From assembly GCA_913774955.1 (NCBI GenBank), contig CAJYKV010000007.1, forward strand, positions 248,001 to 312,000: a stretch of DNA of 64,000 bases, read 5' to 3'. Position numbers and translations under genes: made by a program. The notes beneath the pieces are model-generated. The model made no database searches, had not been told where the DNA came from, and saw only the letters and a program-made list of their open reading frames with translations. Positions 8,112-17,848 of this stretch are shown here, piece after piece. Position 1 is the first letter of the stretch, and every line of letters begins with the position of its first letter. This DNA comes from an uncultured Acidovorax sp. (GTDB lineage Bacteria; Pseudomonadota; Gammaproteobacteria; Burkholderiales; Burkholderiaceae_C).

Positions 8112-10511
8112 TCAGTTGCGGAACAGGTCGAGGATCCGGTTGCGTTCTTCCGTTGGCGGGGGTGCCTGCGGTGGCGCGCCGGGGACCGCGGACGCCGGGG
8201 CGGAGTGGTCTTCCATGCCCACGCTCGCCACGCCGGCGTTGCGCGCGAACTCCTCGTAGAACCATTCGCCGCCCACGTTCACCACGCCCGGCGGCACGGT
8301 GGGTTCGGCCACCGGCACGCCCTTGAGCGCGCGCTCCATGAAGCTGATCCAGATCGGCAGGCTCAGGCCGCCCCCGGTTTCGCGGCTGCCGAGGTTGCGC
8401 GGCGTGTCGTAGCCGATCCAGGTCACGGCCGCGATGGTGGGCTGGAAGCCGGCGAACCAGGCGTCCACGGCGTCGTTGGTCGTCCCCGTCTTGCCGTAGA
8501 TGTCCGGGCGCTTGAGCGTCGCCTGCGCCTTCGCGGCCGTGCCCGAGCGTGCGACTTCCTGCAGCAGGCTGTCCATCACGAAGGCGTTGCGCGGCTCGAT
8601 GGCGCGCGGATTGGCCGTGGTCGCCGGCGGCTCGAAGTTCGACAGGATGCGGCCCTTGTGGTCGGTCACGCGGGCGATGAGGTAGGGGTTCACGCGGTAT
8701 CCGCCGTTCGCGAACACCGAGTACGCGGCCACCATCTGCATCGGGGTCACCGAGCCCGCGCCCAGCGCCATCGTGAGGTAGGCGGGGTGCTTGTCGGCAT
8801 CGAAGCCGAAGCGGGTGATCCAGTCCTGCGCCGTCTTCGGGCCGACGGCCTGCAGCACGCGGATCGAGACGACGTTCTTCGACTTCGCGAGCGCGGTGCG
8901 CAGCGTCATCGGGCCGTCGTACTTGCCGTCGTAGTTCTTGGGCTCCCACGGCTGGCCGCCGGTGGTGCCGGCGCTGAAGAACAGCGGCGCGTCGTTCACC
9001 ACGGTGGCGGGCGTGAAGCCCTTCTCGAGCGCCGCCGAGTAGATGAACGGCTTGAAGCTGGAGCCCGGTTGCCGCCAGGCCTGGGTCACGTGGTTGAACT
9101 TGTTCTTGTCGAAGTCGAACCCGCCCACCAGTGCCTTGATCCCGCCGCTGCGCGGATCCACGGCCACGAAGGCGCCCTCGACCTCGGGCAGTTGCGTGAT
9201 GTCCCAGGTCTTCTTCGGCGTCTGGATGATGCGGATCACCGCGCCGCGGCGGATGCGGATGTTGGGCGGCGCCTTGTCGCTCAGGCCCGACTGCGCGGGC
9301 TTGAGGCCTTCGCCGGTGATCTCGATGGGCTCGCCATTCGCGCGGGCGGCCACGATCTTCTTGGGCGACGCCTCCAGCACGACCGCGGAGAGCACGTCGC
9401 CGTTGTCCGGATGGCCCGCCAGGGTGTCGTCGATCACGTCCTCCGCTTCCTGCGGATCGGTGGGCAGCGCGACGAACTTCTCGGGGCCGCGGTAGTGCTG
9501 GCGCCGCTCATAGTCCATGATGCCCTTGCGCAGCGCCTGGTAGGCGGCTTCCTGGTCGCCGGCGTTCAGCGTGGTGTACACGTTCAGCCCGCGCGTGTAG
9601 GCCTCGTTGCCGTACTGCGCATAGATGAGCTGGCGCGCCATCTCGGCGACGTATTCGGCGTGGATGCGGGTGTTGTCCGGTCCGCCGGGGCGGATCTTCA
9701 GGTCTTCCTGCTTGGCGGCCGCGCCTTCCTCCGCCGTGATGAAACCGTTCTCGACCATGCGGTCGATGATGTAGAGCTGGCGGATCCGGGCGCGCTTGGG
9801 GTTGCTGATGGGGTTGTAGGCGGAAGGGGCCTTGGGCAGGCCCGCGAGCATGGCCGCCTCGGCGATGCTGATGGATTTCAGGGGCTTGCCGAAATACGCC
9901 TCCGATGCGGCCGCGAAGCCGTAGGCGCGGTTCCCCAGATAAATCTGGTTCATGTAGATCTCGAGAATCTGGTTTTTGGTCAGCAAGTGCTCGAGCTTGA
10001 ACGTCAGTAATATTTCGTAAATTTTTCGGGTAATTGTTTTCTCGGACGAGAGATAAACGTTGCGCGCCACCTGCATCGTGATGGTGGATGCGCCCTGGCT
10101 CTTGACGCGGCCGAGGTTGGCGAGCCCGGCCCGCACCATGCCCTTGTAGTCCACGCCGCCGTGCTGGAAGAAGCGCGCGTCCTCGATGGCCAGCACCGCG
10201 TTCGTCATCACCTTCGGGATCTCGTCGATCGGGGTGAGGTTGCGGCGCTCCTCGCCGAATTCACCCAGCAGCGCGCCTTCCACGGAGTACACCCGCAGGG
10301 GCAGCTTCGGGCGGTAGTCCGCCAGGTCCGAAACGTCGGGGAGGTTGGGGTAGGCCACCGCCAGCGCCACGGCGATCAGCAGCGCCAGGCCCGCCGCCCC
10401 GGCGGCGGCGATGCCCACCAGCCAGACCATGCTCTTGAGCATCCATCGGAGCCACGTGGGACGGGCGGGAGCGCTCGGCTGCGCATGCTTGTCAGGGGAG
10501 GGAGGCGGCAT
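8112..10511 (-). CDS. mrcA: Penicillin-binding protein 1A
   Basis: 799-residue bifunctional class A PBP that polymerises and cross-links peptidoglycan. A cytoplasmic tail is followed by one membrane anchor (about residues 28-53). The glycosyltransferase domain has AIEDARFFQHGG (catalytic E110), QGASTITMQVARN and KILEIYMNQIYLG-like motifs. An OB-like insert lies between the domains (RIRRGAVIRI). The transpeptidase motifs are S484-S-F-K487 in PGSSFKPF, AKSKNVVS (SxN) and YGKTGTTND (KTG). It is divergent from pilM, the arrangement seen in pseudomonads and other proteobacteria. A TATAAT hexamer lies 26 bases upstream of the start. Confidence 0.97.
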   Translation of the reverse strand: MPPPSPDKHAQPSAPARPTWLRWMLKSMVWLVGIAAAGAAGLALLIAVALAVAYPNLPDVSDLADYRPKLPLRVYSVEGALLGEFGEERRNLTPIDEIPKVMTNAVLAIEDARFFQHGGVDYKGMVRAGLANLGRVKSQGASTITMQVARNVYLSSEKTITRKIYEILLTFKLEHLLTKNQILEIYMNQIYLGNRAYGFAAASEAYFGKPLKSISIAEAAMLAGLPKAPSAYNPISNPKRARIRQLYIIDRMVENGFITAEEGAAAKQEDLKIRPGGPDNTRIHAEYVAEMARQLIYAQYGNEAYTRGLNVYTTLNAGDQEAAYQALRKGIMDYERRQHYRGPEKFVALPTDPQEAEDVIDDTLAGHPDNGDVLSAVVLEASPKKIVAARANGEPIEITGEGLKPAQSGLSDKAPPNIRIRRGAVIRIIQTPKKTWDITQLPEVEGAFVAVDPRSGGIKALVGGFDFDKNKFNHVTQAWRQPGSSFKPFIYSAALEKGFTPATVVNDAPLFFSAGTTGGQPWEPKNYDGKYDGPMTLRTALAKSKNVVSIRVLQAVGPKTAQDWITRFGFDADKHPAYLTMALGAGSVTPMQMVAAYSVFANGGYRVNPYLIARVTDHKGRILSNFEPPATTANPRAIEPRNAFVMDSLLQEVARSGTAAKAQATLKRPDIYGKTGTTNDAVDAWFAGFQPTIAAVTWIGYDTPRNLGSRETGGGLSLPIWISFMERALKGVPVAEPTVPPGVVNVGGEWFYEEFARNAGVASVGMEDHSAPASAVPGAPPQAPPPTEERNRILDLFRN

Positions 10512-10536
10512 ATCTGTCCAGAGGAATCAACCGGGC

Positions 10537-10542
10537 ATTATA
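10537..10542 (-). promoter_or_regulatory. Candidate -10 element of mrcA
   Basis: On the minus strand this reads TATAAT, a perfect -10 hexamer, 26 bases before the mrcA start and in an A/T-rich patch within otherwise G+C-rich DNA. No good -35 box is seen at the usual distance. Confidence 0.45.
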
Positions 10543-10700
10543 AAAAATCGCCCGTTGCATCACGGTTTTTTTCGTGTGCGCGGTCGGGGCGGAGACGCCC
10601 CTCGGAAGGGTTCGGGAAGGTCCCCCATAACGTCGGGAAGTCCCCCGGAAAACCGTCTGCTTTTGACAACGCAACGTCGCCCGGCGTGCGGGGCATCGCT

Positions 10701-10729
10701 TTGCCGCGCCGCAACCTTACTGCTAGCAT
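10701..10729 (+). promoter_or_regulatory. Candidate sigma-70 promoter of the pilMNOPQ operon
   Basis: TTGCCG (10701-10706) and TAGCAT (10724-10729) are separated by 17 bases and lie about 57 bases before the pilM start. Each matches the consensus at four of six bases. It is the best candidate in the 274-base mrcA-pilM intergenic region; activity is inferred only. Confidence 0.35.
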
Positions 10730-10785
10730 TCATGTGAAGTGTTAAGTTTTGTTGCGTCAAAAAGGCGAGTTACAGGGGGCCAATC

Positions 10786-11865
10786 TTGATCTCTTTGGGA
10801 TCTTTGTTCAGTCGCCAGGCTGCGCCACTGCTGGGTATCGACATCAGTTCCTCCAGCGTGAAGCTGGTGGAACTGGGGCGCGACAAGGCGGGGGGGCTGG
10901 TGCTGGAGCGTTGCGCGATTGAGCCCCTGGAACGCGGGTGGATCAGCGACGGCAACATCGAGAAGTTCGACGAGGTGGCGGAAGCTTTGCGCCGGCTGGT
11001 CAAGAAGAGCGGCACGCGCACCAAGAACGTGGCGCTGGCGCTGCCGCCATCGGCCGTCATCACCAAGCGCATCACGCTGCCGGGCGGCATGACCGAGCAG
11101 GAGCTCGAAGTGCAGGTCGAATCGGAAGCCAACCAGTACATCCCGTTCTCGCTGGACGAGGTGAGCCTCGACTTCTGCGTCATCGGGCCCAACAAGAACG
11201 CGCCCGGCGACGTGGACGTGCTCATCGCCGCATCCCGCCGCGAGAAGGTGCAGGACCGCCAGGGGCTCGCCGAGGCCGCGGGCCTCAAGCCCGTGATCGT
11301 CGACATCGAATCGCACGCCTCCCGCCTCGCCGCCGGCCGGCTCATCGAGGCGCTGCCTGGCCAGGGCGAGGGCGCCCTGGTGGCGCTCTTCGAGGTGGGC
11401 GCGCTCACCACCAGCATGCAGGTCATCCGCAACGATGAAGTCCTCTACGACAGGGACCAGGCCTTCGGCGGGGCGCAGCTGACGCAGCTCATCGTCCGTC
11501 AATACGGGTTTTCTGCCGAAGAGGCGGAAAGCAAGAAGCGCAGCGGCGACCTGCCCGAGGATTACGGCTCCGCCGTCCTGCGGCCGTTCGTGGAGAGCAT
11601 GGCTCAGGAAATCGGTCGTGCATTGCAGTTCTTCTTCACCAGTACGCCCTACAACCGGGTGGATCACATCATGCTGGCCGGAGGCTCGGCGCCCCTGCCC
11701 GGGCTGACGGAAGCCGTCACCCAGCACTCGGGCTGCGCCTGCACGGCCGTCAATCCCTTTGAGGGCATGGAGATCGGAAGTTCCGTGCGGCTCAAGAAGA
11801 TGGTGCGCGAAGCGCCGTCCTACCTCACCTCGTGCGGGCTCGCCATGCGGAGGTTCCTCCAGTGA
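10786..11865 (+). CDS. pilM: Type IV pilus assembly protein PilM
   Basis: 359-residue actin-like ATPase of the type IV pilus alignment complex. It binds the N-terminal tail of PilN on the cytoplasmic side and links it to the assembly motor. Actin/FtsA-type features include LLGIDISSSSVKLVEL near the N-terminus and MLAGGSAPLPGL near the C-terminus. The start is TTG: it lies 7 bases after ACAGGGGGC and matches the usual PilM N-terminus, and no ATG is available. First gene of pilMNOPQ. Confidence 0.95.
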   Translation: MISLGSLFSRQAAPLLGIDISSSSVKLVELGRDKAGGLVLERCAIEPLERGWISDGNIEKFDEVAEALRRLVKKSGTRTKNVALALPPSAVITKRITLPGGMTEQELEVQVESEANQYIPFSLDEVSLDFCVIGPNKNAPGDVDVLIAASRREKVQDRQGLAEAAGLKPVIVDIESHASRLAAGRLIEALPGQGEGALVALFEVGALTTSMQVIRNDEVLYDRDQAFGGAQLTQLIVRQYGFSAEEAESKKRSGDLPEDYGSAVLRPFVESMAQEIGRALQFFFTSTPYNRVDHIMLAGGSAPLPGLTEAVTQHSGCACTAVNPFEGMEIGSSVRLKKMVREAPSYLTSCGLAMRRFLQ

Positions 11866-12476
11866 TTCTCATCAACCTGCTGCCCCACCGCGAGGCCGCC
11901 CGGAAGCGCCGCAAGGAAGCCTTCCAGGTGGCCATGTTCGCGTCCTTCCTCGTGGGGCTGGCGATCGCTGCCATCGTCTACTGGTGGTTCCAGATGATGA
12001 TCGGCGAGCAGCAGGGGCGCAATGCCTTCCTGCAGTCCGAGATCAAGGTCCTGGAGGGCCAGATCAAGGAGATCGCCACCATCGAGGAGGAAATCGCCTC
12101 CCTGCGCGCGCGCCAGAAGGCGGTCGAGGACCTGCAGTCCGACCGCAACCTGCCGGTGCACCTGCTCACGGAACTCGTGCGCCAGCTGCCCGACGGGGTC
12201 TACATCACGAGCCTGAAGCAGGCCGACCAGGTCATCACCATGCAGGGCATGGCGCAATCCAACGAGCGCGTCTCGGAAATGCTGCGCAACCTGTCCGACA
12301 ACACGCCCTGGTTCTCCAAGCCCGAACTGGTGGAGATCGTGGCCACCAACGTCGCGCTCACACCGCGTGACCAGCGCCGCGTCGCCTCCTTCAACGTGCG
12401 CTTCCGCCTCATGCGGACCAGCGAGGCGCAGAAGGCCATGGACGGAGCCAGCGCACCGCGCGCGGCAGGGGGTTGA
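11862..12476 (+). CDS. pilN: Type IV pilus assembly protein PilN
   Basis: 204-residue bitopic inner-membrane protein. The short cytoplasmic tail reads ILINLLPHREAARKRR, the conserved motif that docks in PilM; one membrane helix follows (about residues 22-43), then a periplasmic coiled coil and a ferredoxin-like domain that pairs with PilO. The start is GTG overlapping the pilM stop (GTGA); an upstream ATG in the same frame would add residues that do not belong to the family. Confidence 0.94.
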   Translation: MILINLLPHREAARKRRKEAFQVAMFASFLVGLAIAAIVYWWFQMMIGEQQGRNAFLQSEIKVLEGQIKEIATIEEEIASLRARQKAVEDLQSDRNLPVHLLTELVRQLPDGVYITSLKQADQVITMQGMAQSNERVSEMLRNLSDNTPWFSKPELVEIVATNVALTPRDQRRVASFNVRFRLMRTSEAQKAMDGASAPRAAGG

Positions 12477-12481
12477 CGAAC

Positions 12482-13165
12482 ATGGCGACGAAACGAAAGA
12501 CATCGGTGGATTTCGGCGCGATGCAGGAGAACCTGCAGCGCCAGTTCCGCAACCTGGACCCGAAGGACCCCTCGCTCTGGCCGCCGGTGCCCCGGCTGCT
12601 GCTGTGCGTGTTCATCGCCGTCGGCATCGCCGCGTTCCTGTGGTTCTTCAAGATCAACGAATACCAGGACGAGCTCGAGGCCGAGCGCGCCAAGGAAGTC
12701 ACCCTGCGCGAGGACTACCAGCGCAAGCTCGTCAAGGCCGTCAGCCTCGATGCCCTGAAGAAGCAGCGCGAGCAGGTGCAGCAGTACGTGATCCAGCTGG
12801 AAAAGCAGCTGCCGAGCAAGGCCGAGATGGCGGCGCTGCTCTCCGACATCAACCAGGCGGGGCTGGGCCGCAGCCTGCAGTTCGAGCTGTTCCGCCCGGG
12901 GCAGGTGGTCGTGCGCGACTACTATGCCGAGTTGCCGATCTCGATCAAGGTCACAGGCAAGTACCATGACATCGGCGCCTTCGCGGCGGATATCGCCAAC
13001 CTGTCGCGCATCGTGACCCTGAACAACATCTCGCTGGCTCCAGCGAACGCGAAGGACGCCTCGGCCGGAGCGCTGTCCATGGATGCCACGGCGCGCACGT
13101 TCCGCTACCTGGATCCCGACGAGATCCAGGCGCAGCGCAAGGCGGCCGGGGGGGCTAAGAAATGA
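12482..13165 (+). CDS. pilO: Type IV pilus assembly protein PilO
   Basis: 227 residues: a cytoplasmic segment (VDFGAMQENLQRQFRNLDPKDP), one membrane helix (about residues 36-56), a coiled coil and a periplasmic PilO domain. It forms a heterodimer with PilN that aligns the inner-membrane platform with the PilP-PilQ pore. The ATG at 12482 is chosen because AGGGGG lies 9 bases upstream; a TTG three codons earlier overlaps the pilN stop and is possible. Confidence 0.94.
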   Translation: MATKRKTSVDFGAMQENLQRQFRNLDPKDPSLWPPVPRLLLCVFIAVGIAAFLWFFKINEYQDELEAERAKEVTLREDYQRKLVKAVSLDALKKQREQVQQYVIQLEKQLPSKAEMAALLSDINQAGLGRSLQFELFRPGQVVVRDYYAELPISIKVTGKYHDIGAFAADIANLSRIVTLNNISLAPANAKDASAGALSMDATARTFRYLDPDEIQAQRKAAGGAKK

Positions 13166-13707
13166 CGCGGCGCTTCGTGTACGGCCTCGCCGCACTGGCA
13201 ATGCTCGGACTGCAGGGTTGCGGCTCCTCGAACGAGGACGAGCTGCGGGAGTGGATGGCCCAGCTGCGCGCCACCACCCGGCCGCACGTGACCCCCTTGA
13301 GCGAGCCCAAGCGGTTCCAGCCCGAGAACTACGTCGCGGACGAATCCGCCGATCCGTTCAACCTGGCCCGGCTCACCCAGGCGCTGCGGCGCGACTCCAC
13401 GCAGGTGGCCGCGAACGCGACGCTGATCGCTCCCGAGATGGCGCGCCGCAAGGAGCCGCTGGAAGCCTTCCCGCTGGACGCGATGAGCATGGTCGGGAGC
13501 CTGAACAAGAGCGGGATGCCCACGGCGCTGGTGAAGGTGGACAACCTGATCTACCAGGTGCGCGTGGGCAATTACCTGGGCCAGAACTACGGAAAGATCA
13601 TCCGGATCACCGAGACGGCCATTCAACTGCGTGAAATCGTGCAGGACGCCACGGGCGACTGGATAGAGCGTCCCGCGACGCTGGATCTCCAAGAGGGGAA
13701 GAAATGA
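13162..13707 (+). CDS. pilP: Type IV pilus lipoprotein PilP
   Basis: 181-residue inner-membrane lipoprotein. The signal ends LGLQGCGSSNEDE, so Cys20 is lipidated. A disordered Pro-rich linker follows, then the beta-sandwich PilP domain (ALVKVDNLIYQVRVGNYLGQNYGKI, in the second half) that contacts the N0 domain of the PilQ secretin. Start and stop overlap pilO and pilQ by ATGA. Confidence 0.94.
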   Translation: MTRRFVYGLAALAMLGLQGCGSSNEDELREWMAQLRATTRPHVTPLSEPKRFQPENYVADESADPFNLARLTQALRRDSTQVAANATLIAPEMARRKEPLEAFPLDAMSMVGSLNKSGMPTALVKVDNLIYQVRVGNYLGQNYGKIIRITETAIQLREIVQDATGDWIERPATLDLQEGKK

Positions 13708-15851
13708 TTCAAACGAAATGGTTCGGTTACCGCTGCCGAGCGGCTCTGCTGGCCGCGGCGGCCGCGCTCTGCGGCACCTGGGCCCATGCGCAGTCCTCAA
13801 TCCAGGCGGTGCGGGGCGCCGTGCAGGGCGGCACGGAAATGGTGCGCATCGAGCTGTCGCAGCCGCTCGCGGCAGTGCCCTCGGGCTTCGCCATCCAGGC
13901 ACCCGCGCGCATCGCGCTCGATTTCCCGAACACCACCAACGGCACGGGCAAGTCGCTCGTCGAGGTGAACCAGGGCAATCTCAAGTCCGTGAACATCGTC
14001 GAGGCGGGCGACCGCTCGCGCGTGGTGCTCAACCTGAAGCAGCCCACCTCGTACCGCGCCGAGATCCAGGGCTCGGCCCTGCTGGTCCTGCTGCAGCCTG
14101 CCGCGGCACCCGCCGCCGCCCAGACGGCCGCGCCCGCCGTCTTCGCCGAGAGCCGCAACACCGACGTGATGCCCCTGCGCGACGTGGACTTCCGCCGCGG
14201 CACGGACGGGGCCGGCCGGATCATCGTCGGCCTGGCGAACAACCAGGTCGGCGTCGACCTGCGCAAGCAGGGCAACAACCTGGTGGTCGACTTCCTCAAG
14301 TCCTCGCTGCCCGAAGGCCTGCGCCGGCGCCTGGACGTGACCGATTTCGGCACGCCCGTGCGCATCGTGACGACCAATCCCCAGGGCGACCGCGTGCGCA
14401 TGACGATCGAGCCGATCGGTGAATGGGAGCACAGCGCCTACCAGAGCGACAACCAGTTCGTGGTCGAGGTCCGCCAGAAGAAGGTGGACCTGAACAAGCT
14501 CACCCAGGGCCCCGGCTTCAGCGGCGAGAAGCTGTCGCTCAACTTCCAGAACATCGAAGTGCGCTCCCTGCTGCAGGTGATCGCGGACTTCACCAACTTC
14601 AACATCGTCACCTCCGACACGGTGACGGGTGCGCTCACGCTGCGGCTGAAGGACGTGCCGTGGGACCAGGCCCTGCAGATCATCATGGATGCCAAGGGCC
14701 TGGGCATGAAGAAGTCCGGCTCCGTGCTGTGGATCGCGCCCAAGGACGAGATCGACGCGCGCACCAAGAAGGACTACGAGGCCGCGCTCGCGATCCAGAA
14801 GCTGGAGCCGCTGCGCACCCAGGCCTTCCAGCTGAACTACGCCAAGGCCACGGACATGGTGGCCCAGCTGGCCAACAACAGCACCGGCAGCACGGGCGCG
14901 TCCACGCGGTTCCTGTCGGAGCGGGGCAGCGCGATCGCCGAGCCCCGGACGAACCAGCTCTTCGTCACCGACACGCCCGCCAAGCTCGATGAGGTCCGCC
15001 AGCTGCTGAGCACGCTGGACGTGGCCGTGCGCCAGGTGATGATCGAGGCGCGCATCGTCGAGGCGCGCGACACTTTCGGCAGGTCCCTGGGCGTGCGCCT
15101 GGGCGGCGCAGACCTGCGGGCCAACCGCGGCGGCGACGGCGGCTACAGCGTGGGCGGCGGCAACCGCCTGGCCCTCGGCACCAGCTACAACAATGCCGTG
15201 GCTTCCAGCGGAGGCGGCGGAACGGTCGCGACGGGCACGGATGCAGCCGGTTCCACCTTCGTGAACCTGCCCGCGGCCCTGTCCTCGGGAGCGAGCTTCG
15301 GCAACTTCGCGCTGACGCTCTTCAATTCCGCGGCGAACCGGTTCCTGACGCTGGAGCTCTCCGCGATGGAGGCGGACGGCCAGGGCAAGGTGGTGTCGAG
15401 CCCGCGGCTCATCACCGCCGACCAGACCAAGGCCCTGATCGAGCAGGGCACCGAGTACCCCTATTCCGTCACCGCGCCGAACGGCGCCACCACCATCGCC
15501 TTCAAGAAGGCGGTGCTGAAGCTGGAAGTGACCCCGCAGATCACGCCCGAGGGCAACATCATCCTCGATCTGGATGTGAACAAGGACAGCAAGGGAGAGA
15601 CGACCACCCAGGGCGTCGCGATCGACACGAACCACGTCAAGACGCAGGTTCTGGTGGAGAACGGCGGCACGGTGGTGATCGGCGGGATCTTCCGGTTGGA
15701 GGAAACCAACCAGGAGAACAAGATCCCCGTGCTGGGAGACGTGCCGGTGGTCGGCAACCTCTTCAAAAACAGGACCCGGGAGTCCACCAAGCGTGAAATG
15801 CTGGTGTTCATCACGCCGAAAGTGATTTCGGACAAGGGCCCGGTGCGTTGA
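13704..15851 (+). CDS. pilQ: Type IV pilus secretin PilQ
   Basis: 715-residue outer-membrane secretin through which the pilus passes. A Sec signal (about residues 1-30, ending AHAQ) precedes two AMIN domains (about 35-250) that bind peptidoglycan. An N0/STN domain starts at about 274 (EKLSLNFQNIEVRSLLQVIADF), an N1 domain at about 365, and the secretin core covers about 500-712 with VPVVGNLFKNR near its end. Length is typical. Last pil gene; an Ig-repeat lipoprotein follows 17 bases later. Confidence 0.96.
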   Translation: MIQTKWFGYRCRAALLAAAAALCGTWAHAQSSIQAVRGAVQGGTEMVRIELSQPLAAVPSGFAIQAPARIALDFPNTTNGTGKSLVEVNQGNLKSVNIVEAGDRSRVVLNLKQPTSYRAEIQGSALLVLLQPAAAPAAAQTAAPAVFAESRNTDVMPLRDVDFRRGTDGAGRIIVGLANNQVGVDLRKQGNNLVVDFLKSSLPEGLRRRLDVTDFGTPVRIVTTNPQGDRVRMTIEPIGEWEHSAYQSDNQFVVEVRQKKVDLNKLTQGPGFSGEKLSLNFQNIEVRSLLQVIADFTNFNIVTSDTVTGALTLRLKDVPWDQALQIIMDAKGLGMKKSGSVLWIAPKDEIDARTKKDYEAALAIQKLEPLRTQAFQLNYAKATDMVAQLANNSTGSTGASTRFLSERGSAIAEPRTNQLFVTDTPAKLDEVRQLLSTLDVAVRQVMIEARIVEARDTFGRSLGVRLGGADLRANRGGDGGYSVGGGNRLALGTSYNNAVASSGGGGTVATGTDAAGSTFVNLPAALSSGASFGNFALTLFNSAANRFLTLELSAMEADGQGKVVSSPRLITADQTKALIEQGTEYPYSVTAPNGATTIAFKKAVLKLEVTPQITPEGNIILDLDVNKDSKGETTTQGVAIDTNHVKTQVLVENGGTVVIGGIFRLEETNQENKIPVLGDVPVVGNLFKNRTRESTKREMLVFITPKVISDKGPVR

Positions 15852-15868
15852 ACGGATGGGAAGAAAAG

Positions 15869-17848
15869 ATGAAATACATACATAGATTCATGGCATTCAT
15901 TGCCTGCGTGGTACTGGCCGCCTGCGGCGGCGGCGGCGGGAGCGGGGGCTCGAATGGTTCGGGCGGTGGCGGAACGACCACGCCGACGCCCACGGTGACC
16001 CTGGTGATCGTCGATGCGTCGAACCAGTCGGTTACCAGCATCACCTCCGGTGGCGCGTACCAGGCCAAAGCGACGGTGAAGGACTCCAACGGCGCGGCCG
16101 TGGCCAACCGGGTGGTGACGTTCAGCGTCAGCGGCTCCTCGGTCGCCACGCTGGCGCAACCCACGGCGCTCACGGATGCCTCCGGGGTGGCGCAGGTGCC
16201 GATCGGTCCTGCCTCGTTCACCTCGTCCGGTGCCGCGACGCTCACGGCCACGGTGGAAGTTCCCGTTCCCGGTGGAACGACGACGGTGACCGGCACGGGC
16301 AAGCTGGACTTCGCGGTGACCGCCGCGGGCCTCACGCTGTCTCCCATTTCCATCGGCTCCACCAATCTGCCCTCCGGCGGCAACACGACCCTGTCCGTGA
16401 CGGCCCAGGTGAACGGCAATGCCCTGACCGGCACGCCCGTCAACGTGGCATTCTTCGCCTCGTGCGGTCGCATCAATGGGCAGGACGGCTCGGCTGGCGG
16501 CGTCAGCGTGACCACCAACGGCAGCGGCATCGCCTCGGCGAACTACACCGCCGTCAATGCCGACGGCACCCTGTGCAGCGGCCTCGTGAACGTTTCCGCA
16601 TCCAGCGCCGGAGCTTCCACCCGCACGGCGACCCTCACCGTCGCCGCTCCGGTGGCGAACGCGGTGACCTTCGTGTCCGCCTCACCCGCTCAGATCTTCG
16701 TGGCGGGCTCGGGCGCCGCCGAGCAGTCGGTGGTCGTGTTCAAGGTGTTCGCCGCTTCGGGCACGCCGCTGCCCGGCGTCAGCGTGGTCTTCAGCATCCA
16801 GACGAACCCGGGTGGCGTGGGCCTGAATGCGACGGGCTCCACCGCGAACGTGACCGCCACGACCGATCAGGCCGGCCAGGCCTCCGTGTCGGTGTTCTCC
16901 GGAACGATTCCCGGCCCCGTGAAGGTGCGTGCTGCGCTGGCGGCGGCGCCCACGGTGTTCGCTGAAACGCAGAACCTGACCATTGCCTCCGGCCCGCCGT
17001 CGCAGCGGTTCATGAGCCTGTCCGTGAGCAGCTACAACATCGAAGGCTGGAACCGTGACGGAACCCCCACGCAGCTGACGGTGCGGATCGCGGACCGCCA
17101 GGGCAACGCCGTGGCGGATGGCACCGTGGTTAACTTCACGGCCGAAGGCGGCCAGGTCGCCAACAGTTGCGCCACCACCACCGTGAACAAGATCTCGTCG
17201 TGCTCCGTGGACTTCGTGAGCCAGAGCCCCCGTCCTGCGAACGGCCGCATCTCCGTGCTGGCGTACCTTGCAGGCACGAAGGATTACGTGGACAACAACG
17301 GCAACAACATCTTCGATGCCGGGGATACGCTGTTCCAGATCGGCGACGCCTATCGCGACGATAACGAAAACAATGCCTTCGACGCAGGCGAATTCCTTAT
17401 TCCGCGCGGAGGTACGGTGGCATGCACAGGGGCGGGGGGACTGTACCCTTCCCGTGAAAACACCTGTAGCGAAGGTCTGTCCACGACGGTCCGGCAGGCT
17501 GCGGTGATTCTTTTCTCTTCCGATCGACCGGTCATCGCCAACCTGTCTTCGGCTCAAGGCGGGTTGTCGTTCCGGTTGGGAAGCAGGATCAGCGACGAAA
17601 CCACCCAACTGTTGCCCATGCCGGTTGGCACGACCATAAGTGCATCGACGACTGCGGATGGCTGTTCGGTGGGCGATGTGGCGGGGTCTCCTGTGGCAAA
17701 CCAGCGTCCCACAATAGGCAAGCCTGATGAAGATCTCAAGTCCGATGTGAGCATCGGGTTGAAGGGCTGTACTACAGGCCAGCTGATCAACGTGAAGATC
17801 ACTGCTCCTGGTGGCTTGGTGACTTCGCAGAACATTGCGGTGCCGTGA
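15869..17848 (+). CDS. Ig-repeat (Big_1/invasin-like) lipoprotein, function unknown
   Basis: 659-residue predicted outer-membrane lipoprotein. The signal ends VVLAACGGGGG (Cys19) and is followed by a Gly/Ser/Thr linker. The body is a chain of four or five Ig-like beta-sandwich domains of the Big_1/invasin type, each ending in patterns such as TDASGVAQVPI, TTNGSGIASANYT and TTDQAGQASVSVF. At about residues 475-510 two acidic loops (DNNGNNIFDAGD, DDNENNAFDAGE) look like calcium-binding turns. The ATG at 15869 has GGAAG upstream. It is cotranscribed with pilMNOPQ and its stop overlaps the aroK start (GTGA). I infer a surface adhesin or pilus-associated stalk; no catalytic domain is seen. Confidence 0.75.
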   Translation: MKYIHRFMAFIACVVLAACGGGGGSGGSNGSGGGGTTTPTPTVTLVIVDASNQSVTSITSGGAYQAKATVKDSNGAAVANRVVTFSVSGSSVATLAQPTALTDASGVAQVPIGPASFTSSGAATLTATVEVPVPGGTTTVTGTGKLDFAVTAAGLTLSPISIGSTNLPSGGNTTLSVTAQVNGNALTGTPVNVAFFASCGRINGQDGSAGGVSVTTNGSGIASANYTAVNADGTLCSGLVNVSASSAGASTRTATLTVAAPVANAVTFVSASPAQIFVAGSGAAEQSVVVFKVFAASGTPLPGVSVVFSIQTNPGGVGLNATGSTANVTATTDQAGQASVSVFSGTIPGPVKVRAALAAAPTVFAETQNLTIASGPPSQRFMSLSVSSYNIEGWNRDGTPTQLTVRIADRQGNAVADGTVVNFTAEGGQVANSCATTTVNKISSCSVDFVSQSPRPANGRISVLAYLAGTKDYVDNNGNNIFDAGDTLFQIGDAYRDDNENNAFDAGEFLIPRGGTVACTGAGGLYPSRENTCSEGLSTTVRQAAVILFSSDRPVIANLSSAQGGLSFRLGSRISDETTQLLPMPVGTTISASTTADGCSVGDVAGSPVANQRPTIGKPDEDLKSDVSIGLKGCTTGQLINVKITAPGGLVTSQNIAVP

